Part shown: piece after piece, positions 1 through 6,954 of the stretch
How the letters are laid out: each line of letters begins with the position of its first letter
Numbering within the stretch: position 1 is the first letter of the stretch
Source: CAYYMD01 sp964480425
GTDB lineage: Bacteria; Planctomycetota; Phycisphaerae; SM23-33
Direction of reading: 5' to 3'
Length of the DNA stretch: 12,481 nt
NCBI GenBank assembly: GCA_964480425.1
Contig: CAYZPY010000069.1
Span: 1-12,481, forward strand
Notes under the pieces: model-generated
What the model was told of the DNA's origin: nothing
The model's input: the letters and a program-made list of their open reading frames with translations, nothing else
Databases searched by the model: none
Translations under genes and position numbers: made by a program

Positions 1-2
1 CC

Positions 3-1157
3 GTCGAGCAGTTGGCCGAGGCGATCCTTCGCGACGCCGTGAACCGCCGGGCTACACACCTCCACCTGGACCCCTGGCGCGACGGGATGTCGCTGAGGAT
101 GCGGATAGACGGGGTGATACACGACAAGGTCAACTTCCGCATGCGACTGCCCAGGTCGCTGGGACCCAAACTCGTGGACTGCTTTGCCGCAATGGGGCAG
201 TTGCCCCCGGCAGTGGCGCCGGCGCAGGGCGACTTCGAGTCCACCATCGCCGGAAGGCGGTTCGCCTTCCGCGTTGCGACGTTCCCCACCATCTGGGGCA
301 GGAAGGTCGTAATCCAGTTGGCCGAACCGGCCGAACCCGTCCCGGCGCTCGATGAGACAGGCCTGGACGACCGGGACGTACATCTGCTTCGAGACGTGCT
401 GGGGCGGGGGTACGGAACCATAGTGGTGCTGGGACCCCCGCGAAGCGGAAGGACCACGATGATAGAAGCCATGCTCGCCGAGATCGATACGTCGGGCAGG
501 GAAATCGTAGCCATAGAATCTCGCCGCAGCATCCGCGCGCCCGAGGCGCCCGTGGTGAGGACCCGCCCGGTGGACGCGGGAATTACGTTCGCCCAGGCAC
601 TGGCCACGGCGTGCCGCCTGGACGCCGACGTTATAGCGCTTGCCGACGCCAACGACCCCGCCACGGACCTTATCGGTCCCGCCGAGGACGGAAAGATTAT
701 CCTGGCATCGATGCAGGCCGACAGCATTCCCGCAGGCGTCTCGATGATTATGGAAAACACGCACCACTGGCGCGCCGCCTCGGCGCTGTCGGCAGTAATA
801 AATCTCCGTTCGGTGCGAAAGGTCTGTGCGAAATGCTCGCGTCCGGGCGAAGCCGATCCGCAGATGCTCGCCCGGGCGGGAATCGAACCGGACCGGATCG
901 ACTTCGAAGTCCCCCTCGCCGTCGGATGTCGCGAATGCTCCAACACCGGATATCACGGCCGGGAAGCCCTTGCCTCGGTGATGACGATGACCGCAGGGAT
1001 GCGGGCCATGCTCCGACGGGGCGCCTGCGGCGAGGAACTGTGGGCGGCGGCGCGCCGCGACGGCGCCTCCACGCTTGGCCGGTCGGCCGTGTCGAAACTC
1101 CGCCGGGGCGCCGTCACCTGCGAGGAAATCGCCCGGGCGCTTGGTGCGGGTCGGTAG
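3..1157 (+). CDS. GspE/PilB-family ATPase, 5'-partial, catalytically degenerate
   Basis: This is the C-terminal two thirds of a type II secretion / type IV pilus assembly ATPase. The frame is already open at the window edge, so the true start lies upstream; TTG at 12 is only the first in-window start-like codon, and residues are counted from it. The order of parts is standard: an N2-type region (ATHLHLDP, residues 14-21; RIDGVIHD, 31-38; FRVATFPTIWGRKVVIQL, 86-103), the ATPase core, then a tetracysteine zinc site (C272, C275, C306, C309) with GYxGR, and the usual C-terminal helices. The zinc site points to GspE/PilB rather than PilT. The catalytic motifs are altered: Walker A reads GPPRSGRT (141-148, Lys to Arg at 147), the Asp box reads IESRRS in place of IEDPxE, Walker B reads ADAND in place of GEIRD (211-215), and the His box has Gln235. 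The frame is intact, so a structural pseudo-ATPase is more likely than a decayed gene. Confidence 0.85.
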   Translation, partial: VEQLAEAILRDAVNRRATHLHLDPWRDGMSLRMRIDGVIHDKVNFRMRLPRSLGPKLVDCFAAMGQLPPAVAPAQGDFESTIAGRRFAFRVATFPTIWGRKVVIQLAEPAEPVPALDETGLDDRDVHLLRDVLGRGYGTIVVLGPPRSGRTTMIEAMLAEIDTSGREIVAIESRRSIRAPEAPVVRTRPVDAGITFAQALATACRLDADVIALADANDPATDLIGPAEDGKIILASMQADSIPAGVSMIMENTHHWRAASALSAVINLRSVRKVCAKCSRPGEADPQMLARAGIEPDRIDFEVPLAVGCRECSNTGYHGREALASVMTMTAGMRAMLRRGACGEELWAAARRDGASTLGRSAVSKLRRGAVTCEEIARALGAGR

Positions 1158-1283
1158 CGAGCCGCACGTTCGACGTCGGGGTGATTCTTTACGTTCTTGA
1201 CGCCGCGGGAGTGTTTTTTGTCGAGTATCGCCCCGCTGTTGCGATAGAATTTCCATGCGGGCCGGTGCGTCCGCGCAATCGTC

Positions 1284-2231
1284 ATGAACGCCATGTGGAA
1301 ACATATCAGCCAACTGGTGCATCGTTATCTGGGGTTAAACCCTGAGGTGTTCCTGTCGGTGGTGCTGACACTGGCGGTGGTGGCGGGGTACCTGGTGATA
1401 CGCGGCATAATGGTTCACCTGGCCCGCCGGAGGGTGCGTGACGTCGCCCGCAAATACATCGCCACCAAGAGCATCACGTACCTGCTGGGCATCTTGGCGG
1501 CGATCATGCTCGTGCGCATCTGGATAGGCGAGGCGGCAGGGCTGGTTACGTACCTCGGACTGGTATCCGCCGGTATCGCCATCGCCCTGCGGGACCCGCT
1601 GGCTAACCTGGCGGGATGGCTTTACATAGTGCTGGCCAGGCCCTTCACCGCCGGCGACCGCATCGAGATAAACTCCCGCGCCGGCGACGTTATAGACATC
1701 AGTCTTTTCCAGTTCACCATAAACGAGATAGGAAACTGGGTCCACGCCGATCAGAGCACCGGGCGAATCGTCCACGTGCCCAACAACTGGATATTCCAGC
1801 ACTCGTGCTCGAACTACAACAAGGGCTTCAACTTCATCTGGAACGAGATTCCCGTAACGGTGACGTTCGAAAGCAACTGGCAAAAGGCCAGGGAAATCCT
1901 CGCCGGCGTCGCCCAGGAGCACACCGCCTTCAAGAGCGAGCGTGCGGCCGAGCAAATCCGGCGCGTGGCCGGCAAGTACATGATCTTTTACGAGAAACTC
2001 ACGCCCATCGTGTGGACATCGGTGATAGATTACGGCGTGACGCTGACGGTGCGGTACCTGTGCGACCCGCGACGCCGACGCAGCACCGAGGCGAAAATGT
2101 GGGAGGAAATCCTCAAAGAGTTCGCACAGTGCGACGATGTCGACTTCGCCTACCCCACCAGGCGGTTCTACGACAACCTGACCGAGGGAAAAACCGGTAC
2201 AAAACCGAAAGGCGGAAAAACCGAAATCTGA
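1284..2231 (+). CDS. MscS-family mechanosensitive ion channel
   Basis: A 315-residue small-conductance mechanosensitive channel of the inner membrane, expected to release solutes on hypo-osmotic shock. Three hydrophobic segments lie near residues 22-44, 63-82 and 86-118. The third carries the pore signature (GLVSAGIAIALRDPLANLAG, 92-111) and leads straight into the beta domain (ARPFTAGDRIEI, 118-129; VHVPNNWIF, 163-171). The length suits a compact MscS with about three transmembrane helices. ATG at 1284 gives a full first helix; no clear Shine-Dalgarno precedes it, and ATG 1293 is possible. The last 15 codons are Lys- and Gly-rich and run into A-rich DNA. The 126-bp gap from the ATPase gene has only a loose TTGACG box near 1197, so a shared or a separate transcript are both possible. 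The next gene, tRNA-Leu, is convergent. Confidence 0.93.
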   Translation: MNAMWKHISQLVHRYLGLNPEVFLSVVLTLAVVAGYLVIRGIMVHLARRRVRDVARKYIATKSITYLLGILAAIMLVRIWIGEAAGLVTYLGLVSAGIAIALRDPLANLAGWLYIVLARPFTAGDRIEINSRAGDVIDISLFQFTINEIGNWVHADQSTGRIVHVPNNWIFQHSCSNYNKGFNFIWNEIPVTVTFESNWQKAREILAGVAQEHTAFKSERAAEQIRRVAGKYMIFYEKLTPIVWTSVIDYGVTLTVRYLCDPRRRRSTEAKMWEEILKEFAQCDDVDFAYPTRRFYDNLTEGKTGTKPKGGKTEI

Positions 2232-2262
2232 AAACCAAAAGCCAAAAGCCGACCGACTCGGC
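2231..2262 (-). terminator. Candidate terminator after tRNA-Leu (weak)
   Basis: Read on the minus strand, a 5-bp stem (GCCGA/TCGGC, plus-strand arms 2258-2262 and 2248-2252) with a 5-nt loop is followed by TTTTGGCTTTTGGTTTT. It sits between the convergent ends of the MscS gene and tRNA-Leu. The stem is short and the T-tract is interrupted, so this is tentative. Confidence 0.28.
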
Positions 2263-2302
2263 AGAGCCGAAACGTCGTTTCTCCCGGCGGGTTCCTAAAC
2301 GA

Positions 2303-2389
2303 TGCCCGGGACTGGATTCGAACCAGCACGGCCTAAATAGGCCACCAGGCCCTCAACCTGACGCGTCTGCCAAATTCCGCCACCCGGGC
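2303..2389 (-). tRNA. tRNA-Leu (anticodon GAG)
   Basis: An 87-nt class II tRNA. The acceptor stem GCCCGGG/CCCGGGC is perfect, with discriminator A at 2303. The anticodon arm TCAGG-TTGAGGG-CCTGG gives anticodon GAG, which reads CUC and CUU. The long variable arm has a GGCCT/AGGCC stem, as required for leucine tRNAs. The T arm is GCTGG-TTCGAAT-CCAGT. The 3' CCA is not encoded (the next bases are TCG), so it must be added by a nucleotidyltransferase. Confidence 0.97.
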
Positions 2390-2400
2390 GCGATTAATCG

Positions 2401-2429
2401 ACGATATCCCACCGGCGCGAAACTGTCAA
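2401..2429 (-). promoter_or_regulatory. Sigma70-like promoter of tRNA-Leu
   Basis: On the minus strand there is a perfect -35 box TTGACA (plus-strand 2424-2429), a 17-bp spacer and a -10 box TATCGT (2401-2406, 4 of 6 consensus bases). Transcription would start about 6 nt before the mature 5' end at 2389. tRNA-Phe has a similar arrangement. Confidence 0.6.
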
Positions 2430-2448
2430 GCCGCGGCGCCAACACATA

Positions 2449-2548
2449 AAACCACAAAGGACACGGAGCCAGCCCGCCGCGCAGAATGCGATTTTTGGAA
2501 ATTGTATACTCCGTGTCCTTTGTGTTTGCTCCGCGCTCTTTGTGGTTC
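2449..2548. repeat. Intergenic palindromic repeat, copy A
   Basis: A perfect 16-bp inverted repeat: CACAAAGGACACGGAG at 2453-2468 and its complement at 2509-2524, separated by 40 bp. A further half-unit, AACCACAAAGAG on the minus strand, lies at 2537-2548, so the right side holds two tandem units. The element ends at the stop codon of the sulfatase gene. It belongs with copies B (4596-4660) and C (11272-11372). Function is unknown; it could act as a transcript-end hairpin. Confidence 0.75.
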
Positions 2549-3902
2549 ATGAGTGTTTGGGATTGGGCGTGGGCATGCGTGCCTCGACGCTCCTGCGCCA
2601 CCGCTTGAGGTCCTCGTGCAGCCGGCGTGTTACCTTTGGCGTTTTTTCGGCCAGGTTCACCTTCTCGCCGATGTCCTTTTTCAGGTTGTACAGTTCCAGG
2701 TGACCGTCCTCGAAGTACTCCAGCAGTTTCCAGTCGCCCTTGCGCAGGGCTCCCACCGGCGAGGTGTGATGGTAGTGCGGGTAGTGCCAATAGATAGTGT
2801 CGCGCTTCAGCGTTCCGCTCTGCTCCAGCAGCGATGCAATGCTCACCCCGTCGGCGTGCTGTTTGGGCAGCAACGGCACACCGGCCAATTCGAGCATGGT
2901 GGGGTAGAAGTCGGTGCTGGTTACGATTTCGGAGCATTTGCTTCCGGCCTCGACGACGCCGGGTTTGCGGACGATAAGCGGCACGCGCACCCCGCCCTCG
3001 TAGAGCGAGCCCTTGGCATTTCGCAGCGGATGGTTGGTTGTCAGCCGGCTGAAACCGCCGTTGTCCGAGAAGAAAATCACCCACGTGTTGTCGGAGAGTT
3101 TCAACTCGTCCAGTTTGTCCATCAGCATCCCGATGCTTGTGTCCATGTCCTCCAGCATCGCGGCGTATGCGGGATCATTCCACGGGGCGTATTTTTTAGG
3201 ATTGGCGGCGAGTTTCTTCTTGTACTTGGCCAGGGTCTTGTTCAGAGCACGGGCCTGCGCATGGACGGCGTGGTGCGAGAGGTACAAAAAGAACGGTCTA
3301 TCCTTGTTGGCCCGGATAAACTTGATTGATTCCCGGGTGAAGCCGAACACCGCCTTGGGGTCGTCGGCGTCCTGGCCGGGATTCTTGTCGAAGGTCACGT
3401 CGAAGCCCTGCTTGTCGGGTGTGTAACCGGTCCTGCCCAGGTGCCATTTGCCGATGTGGGCGGTGGCGTATCCGGCCTTTTTCATCGCCTCGGCGATGGT
3501 TACCTCCTCCAGCGGGAGGTGATGGAGGAACTTGGGCCCGATAAGTTTCTTCTTTCGCCGGTGCCCCGGTATCCAGTCGGTGAGGTTCAGACGGGCCGGA
3601 TACTTGCCGGTCATTATGCTTGCCCGCGTGGGCGAGCAGACCGGGCACGCCGCGTAGGCGTCTGTGAACTTCATGCCCTGCGCCGCCAGTCGGTCGATGC
3701 TGGGCGTCTCGTGGAGCGGGTTGCCGTAACAGGCAAGGTCCGCCCAGCCCAGGTCGTCGGCTAAGATGAAAACGAAGTTGGGCTTATTATCCGTTCCCAC
3801 GGCGCCGAGGGCGTTTTGCATCCGGGCGAGCCCGCCGCCCGCAATGGCCGCCGTGCCTATCCCCGCCGTCTTTAATATTTCACGTCTTGTTACTTGCCGC
3901 AT
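2547..3902 (-). CDS. Tat-exported sulfatase (formylglycine-dependent, S1 type)
   Basis: A 451-residue sulfatase that should hydrolyse sulfate esters, probably of polysaccharides, outside the cytoplasm. The N-terminus (TRREILKTAGIGTAAIAGGG, residues 5-24) looks like a twin-arginine signal. Active-site features are visible: metal-binding Asp49-Asp50 in ILADDLGWAD, the formylglycine motif CSPTR (Cys89, Arg93), GKWHLG (Lys152, His153), the SHHAVH segment near 209-214, SDNGG (279-283), and NAKGSLYEGGVRVP (295-308). Length and order fit the family. The start at 3902 has a strong AGGAG 6-7 nt upstream. Cys89 must be oxidised by a formylglycine-generating enzyme, which is not encoded here. recR lies 78 bp upstream on the same strand; no clear terminator separates them, and a TATACT box near 3957-3962 lacks a good -35 partner. 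The substrate cannot be told from sequence. Confidence 0.95.
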   Translation of the reverse strand: MRQVTRREILKTAGIGTAAIAGGGLARMQNALGAVGTDNKPNFVFILADDLGWADLACYGNPLHETPSIDRLAAQGMKFTDAYAACPVCSPTRASIMTGKYPARLNLTDWIPGHRRKKKLIGPKFLHHLPLEEVTIAEAMKKAGYATAHIGKWHLGRTGYTPDKQGFDVTFDKNPGQDADDPKAVFGFTRESIKFIRANKDRPFFLYLSHHAVHAQARALNKTLAKYKKKLAANPKKYAPWNDPAYAAMLEDMDTSIGMLMDKLDELKLSDNTWVIFFSDNGGFSRLTTNHPLRNAKGSLYEGGVRVPLIVRKPGVVEAGSKCSEIVTSTDFYPTMLELAGVPLLPKQHADGVSIASLLEQSGTLKRDTIYWHYPHYHHTSPVGALRKGDWKLLEYFEDGHLELYNLKKDIGEKVNLAEKTPKVTRRLHEDLKRWRRSVEARMPTPNPKHS

Positions 3903-3980
3903 GATATTCTCCTAAAATAATTGCCCGCCGATAAATCAACACCGTCCACACACGGAAGTATACACGATAAAAGCGGGGGA

Positions 3981-4580
3981 TTACATTTTTCGCCTGTTGC
4001 TTATCGCGTCGGCGAGGATGGACTTGTTGGAGTATTCGATCTGCCCGCCGGTGGGCAGCCCCCGCGCAAGTCGGGTGACGTTCACGCCCGTCCCGGAGAG
4101 GCGCTCGGATATGTGCAGGGAGGTGCCGTCGCCGTTGACGGTGGGATTGGTAGCCAGAAGAACCTCCTTCACCCCGCCCGCCTTTACGCGCCTAACCAGC
4201 GCCTCGATGGTAAGGTCCTCCGGGCCTACGCCTTCCAGCGGTGCCACGTGTCCCATCAGCACGTGGTAAACGCCTCGGTAGGCCCCGGTCGACTCCAGGG
4301 CCAGAAGGTCCTTGGGCTGCTCCACCACGCAGATGGTGGACTTGTCCCGTCGAGCGTCGCTGCAGATGTTGCACAGTTCGCCCTCGGCGATGTTGAAGCA
4401 TATCCCACACGGACGGACCCTGGTCTTGACGTCGCGAAGGGCTTCGGACAGGGCGAATACTTCCTCCTGCGACGACCTGAGCACGTAGAATGCCAGTCGT
4501 TCTGCCGTCCGCGCCCCGATGCCCGGAAGTTTGCCGAACTGCTCTATCAGACGCTGAATTGTGCTTGGATAATCAGCCAT
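3981..4580 (-). CDS. recR: Recombination protein RecR
   Basis: RecR works with RecO and RecF to load RecA at single-strand gaps. The protein shows the N-terminal helix-hairpin-helix (KLPGIGARTAERLAFYVLR), a four-cysteine zinc finger (CGICFNIAEGELCNIC), the Toprim domain (ICVVEQPKDLLALE to VLLATNPTVNGDGT) and the conserved C-terminal segment (TRLARGLPTGGQIEY). I chose ATG 4580 because it gives MADYPSTIQRLI, which matches the usual RecR N-terminus. An in-frame ATG at 4595 would add five residues (MNTQK) and directly abuts the palindromic repeat; neither start has a convincing Shine-Dalgarno. The product is 199 residues, the normal size. It is the last gene of the dnaX-ybaB-recR group. Confidence 0.96.
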   Translation of the reverse strand: MADYPSTIQRLIEQFGKLPGIGARTAERLAFYVLRSSQEEVFALSEALRDVKTRVRPCGICFNIAEGELCNICSDARRDKSTICVVEQPKDLLALESTGAYRGVYHVLMGHVAPLEGVGPEDLTIEALVRRVKAGGVKEVLLATNPTVNGDGTSLHISERLSGTGVNVTRLARGLPTGGQIEYSNKSILADAISNRRKM

Positions 4581-4595
4581 TTTCTGCGTATTCAT

Positions 4596-4660
4596 CCACG
4601 AATTACACGAAGAGATTGTATTTCATGTTATCTAAGTTGTGAAATTCGTGTAATTCGTGG
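4596..4660. repeat. Intergenic palindromic repeat, copy B
   Basis: A perfect 16-bp inverted repeat, CCACGAATTACACGAA at 4596-4611 and its complement at 4645-4660, with a 33-bp AT-rich centre. It fills most of the 86-bp gap between ybaB and recR. In the ybaB-recR transcript it would form a 16-bp stem just before the recR start, so it could affect recR expression. Its arms resemble copies A and C in the pattern CCAC-xAAxxACACxxAx. Confidence 0.75.
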
Positions 4661-4666
4661 AAGATT

Positions 4667-5032
4667 TCACATCATGTCTGTCAGTCCCGGCGGCAGTTCG
4701 GCGCCGCCGGTCAGTTCGTTCATTGCCTCCTTGATGGCGTCAGAGGCCTTTTCCTGTGCGGCCTTTACCGCCGCAGCGGTGAGGTCCTCGATCATTTCCG
4801 CCATCTGGGCGGGTGTGTCGTCCCGATCGAGCACTTCGGGGTCTATCCGCAGGTCGATCAGCGTGCCCCTTCCGCTGACCGTCGCGCGCACTGCGCCGGT
4901 GGTGCCGCGCTGAGACTGGGGCGCGGCGACCTCGGCGGTGAAATTGCTCTCGGCCATCTTCTGACGCATCTCGGGCAGATTCTTCTTTATCTGTCCGAGC
5001 ATCTTCATCATCTTGCCTATGTCGCCGAACAT
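4667..5032 (-). CDS. ybaB: Nucleoid-associated protein YbaB/EbfC
   Basis: A 121-residue YbaB/EbfC-family DNA-binding protein, which works as a tweezer-shaped dimer. Family features are the Met/Lys-rich first helix (MFGDIGKMMKMLGQIKKNLPEM), the central sheet (VRATVSGRGTLIDLRIDPEVL) and the C-terminal amphipathic helix (MIEDLTAAAVKAAQEKASDAIKEAM) followed by a Gly/Pro tail. The start has a good AGGAGA Shine-Dalgarno ending about 4 nt upstream. Its place between dnaX and recR is the widely conserved order and supports the call. Confidence 0.95.
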   Translation of the reverse strand: MFGDIGKMMKMLGQIKKNLPEMRQKMAESNFTAEVAAPQSQRGTTGAVRATVSGRGTLIDLRIDPEVLDRDDTPAQMAEMIEDLTAAAVKAAQEKASDAIKEAMNELTGGAELPPGLTDMM

Positions 5033-5064
5033 GTTTTCTCCTGAATTATCTCGAATCTCTCTAC

Positions 5065-5211
5065 TTATTTTACCGCCGGCGGGTATTTGTACTCCTGCAT
5101 GCGGCGATCATCGTATATCGCCATGGATATCTGAAAATTCAGCGCCTCCTTGCCCGCCTGGTCTATGACGGACATGAAATCTCCGCAACCGGCGCACTTA
5201 AAGTGTATCAT
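5065..5211 (-). CDS. Small CxxC zinc-knuckle protein, 48 aa, between dnaX and ybaB
   Basis: The ORF begins MIHFKCAGCGDFMSVIDQAG and ends in EYKYPPAVK. ATG 5211 overlaps the dnaX stop codon region by 14 nt in another frame. GGAG lies about 8 nt upstream, inside dnaX, and the stop is 32 nt before ybaB, which suggests translational coupling in one operon. The first 20 residues match the start of the common small zinc-ribbon pattern (FxCxxCGxxxSVxDxxAGK), but the second CxxC expected about 10 residues later is absent. One knuckle could bind zinc only as a dimer or with other ligands. No neighbouring frame supplies the missing cysteines. The function is not recognised. A longer in-frame extension upstream to 5325 lies inside dnaX and is not believable. 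Confidence 0.6.
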   Translation of the reverse strand: MIHFKCAGCGDFMSVIDQAGKEALNFQISMAIYDDRRMQEYKYPPAVK

Positions 5212-6937
5212 TTTCGTTCTCCACGTCGGTTTGCTCCGACCGATTCGCGCCGCCTGTGGGAAGATCGGATTTACGTGTGATGTCCACCACGTCGGCGTCG
5301 AACATCGACAGGACCTTCCGCACATGGGGGTCTTTCACTATGCCGTTTTTTTCGTCCGTGCTGAGCCCGCCGAACGCACGCCCACCGGACGCCGCCCCGC
5401 CTTGGGGCGAGTCCGATACGAATTCGCATTTGACATCCCGCCCGGCCAGTCGAGACAAGGCCGATGATATCGGCCCGCTCAGGGCGCCCGCACAGCGCTG
5501 GCGCAGCGCCTCGTGATTCCCGTCAAAGCCCAGAATCACCGTATCGTCTTTCAGTTCGATCAGCCGGGCCGGTCGTATCGCGCCGGCGATCTGTTTTTCG
5601 CCCCTGGCCAAGAGCGCCTCAAGCAGCATCCGCCAGTTGGACTCAAGCCACTGCGGTTCCCATCGAACCTGCGGCGCCTCGCGCTGCGGGTCGGCGGCGA
5701 CGTATCGTCCGTCGTCGGCGTGGCGCCCGCCGACGGGCGCCTTTACCGAAGACCCGGACCGGGAACTACCCGTCGGTTGGGAATTTTTTTTTTGCCCCGA
5801 CGCCAGTTTCTCCAGTCGCTCGGCGATGCTTTCGGGGTCAACGAACTTGTCCGCTTCCGCCAGGCGCACCACCGACGCCTCCAGCAGCGCCCTTGACAGC
5901 GATGAGCCGCGCATCCGCCAGGCGGCGTTCTGGAGCACCGAAACCGCCTGGACCAGCGCCGGAAGCGAGAACCGCCCGGCCAGGTCGGCGGTTGCCTGCT
6001 TCTGCGTGTCGGGCAACTCGATAAGATCGCTGTCGGGCCCGCAGGTGGCCGCCAGCATCATGTTGCGGAAGGCGTCGCCAATGGCATTTGCGGCAGAGCC
6101 CAGCGTAACGCTCCCGCGCAGCACCTTGTCCAGTTCGCCCAGCGCCGCCGCCGAGTCGCCCGCGGCGATCGCCTCGACGATGGTCAAAACCTGCTGGTCC
6201 GGCGGGGCGCCCAGGACGGACACAACCGCCTGGGGCGTTATCTCGGCGTCCGAGGCGATCATCTGGTCCAGCAGACTCAGTCCGTCGCGCATGGAACCCG
6301 CGGCGGCGCGGGCGATGCGGAACAGCGCCTCGTCGTCGGCGGTGATTTTCTCCTTCTTGCAGACCGCCTTGAGATGGTTGGCGATCATGCTCGTGGGTAT
6401 GTCGGCGAAGTCGAACCGCTGGCAGCGCGACACGATGGTGGCGGGGACCTTCTGCGGTTCGGTCGTGGCGAATATGAACTTCACGTGCCCGGGCGGCTCC
6501 TCGAGCGTCTTGAGCAGCGCGTTGAACGCCTCCCGGGTGAGCATGTGGACCTCGTCTATGTAATATATCTTGTACCTGCCGCGCGCCGGGCGGTAGATGG
6601 CGTTAGCGCGGAGTTCGCGAATCTCGTCTATGCCGCGGTTGGAGGCGCCGTCTATCTCCACGACGTCTATGTCGTCGCCGCGGGCTGTCGCCAGGCACGC
6701 CTCGCACTTGTTGCACGGGTCCGTGGTGGGCGCATCGACCGACAGACAGTTGAGGCACTTGGCCAGTATCCGCGCGGTTGTGGTCTTGCCCACACCGCGG
6801 GCGCCGGCAAACAGGTAGGCGTGGGCCACCCTGTCGTCCCTTATGGCGTTGCTCAGCGTCCGAGCGACGGGTTCCTGACCGATAACCTCCTCGAACGTGG
6901 CGCTGCGGTATTTCCTTGCCAGTACCAGGTAACTCAT
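5198..6937 (-). CDS. dnaX: DNA polymerase III subunit tau/gamma (DnaX)
   Basis: DnaX is the ATPase core of the clamp loader that places the beta sliding clamp on primed DNA. Residues 1-375 are the clamp-loader part: Walker A GARGVGKTTT (45-54), the zinc module (C64, C75, C78, C81), Walker B YIDEVHML (126-133), sensor 1 FIFATTEPQKVPATIVSRCQRF (the ATTEPQKVP core, 157-165) and the sensor 2 region GSMRDGLSLLDQ (214-225), then the helical collar ending near 380. A low-complexity linker (381-425) leads to a tau-type C-terminal region (427-556) ending KVLSMFDADVVDITR. An A10 run at codons 382-385 marks the boundary (separate entry). At 579 residues the length is normal for tau. The start lies behind a weak GAAG Shine-Dalgarno; MSYLVLARKYR is the family N-terminus. 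It is the first gene of the dnaX-ybaB-recR operon. Confidence 0.97.
   Translation of the reverse strand: MSYLVLARKYRSATFEEVIGQEPVARTLSNAIRDDRVAHAYLFAGARGVGKTTTARILAKCLNCLSVDAPTTDPCNKCEACLATARGDDIDVVEIDGASNRGIDEIRELRANAIYRPARGRYKIYYIDEVHMLTREAFNALLKTLEEPPGHVKFIFATTEPQKVPATIVSRCQRFDFADIPTSMIANHLKAVCKKEKITADDEALFRIARAAAGSMRDGLSLLDQMIASDAEITPQAVVSVLGAPPDQQVLTIVEAIAAGDSAAALGELDKVLRGSVTLGSAANAIGDAFRNMMLAATCGPDSDLIELPDTQKQATADLAGRFSLPALVQAVSVLQNAAWRMRGSSLSRALLEASVVRLAEADKFVDPESIAERLEKLASGQKKNSQPTGSSRSGSSVKAPVGGRHADDGRYVAADPQREAPQVRWEPQWLESNWRMLLEALLARGEKQIAGAIRPARLIELKDDTVILGFDGNHEALRQRCAGALSGPISSALSRLAGRDVKCEFVSDSPQGGAASGGRAFGGLSTDEKNGIVKDPHVRKVLSMFDADVVDITRKSDLPTGGANRSEQTDVENENDTL
5784..5793 (-). 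other. A10 slippery tract in dnaX (candidate tau/gamma switch)
   Basis: The dnaX coding strand reads C-A10-TTCC, in frame CAA AAA AAA AAT (Q382-N385), immediately after the clamp-loader core. A -1 shift, or one extra A in the mRNA, gives KFPTDG and TAG at 5768-5766, a product of about 390 residues. The other shift ends at TAA 5745-5743, about 397 residues. Both match a gamma-like protein. Thermus thermophilus dnaX makes gamma by transcriptional slippage on an A9 run, and Escherichia coli uses AAAAAAG. No strong downstream hairpin is visible, which favours polymerase slippage. Function is inferred; the sequence and stop codons are direct. Confidence 0.65.
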
Positions 6938-6954
6938 TGTTCTTCGGATTCACG

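Noticed and set aside
2232..2250. Tandem CCAAAAG units after the MscS gene
   Set aside because: Only two short units in A-rich DNA; treated as low complexity, possibly the T-tract of a tRNA-Leu terminator.
2353..3084. 243-codon minus-strand ORF overlapping the sulfatase 3' end and tRNA-Leu
   Set aside because: It is a shadow of the sulfatase in another frame and reads through the tRNA and palindrome.
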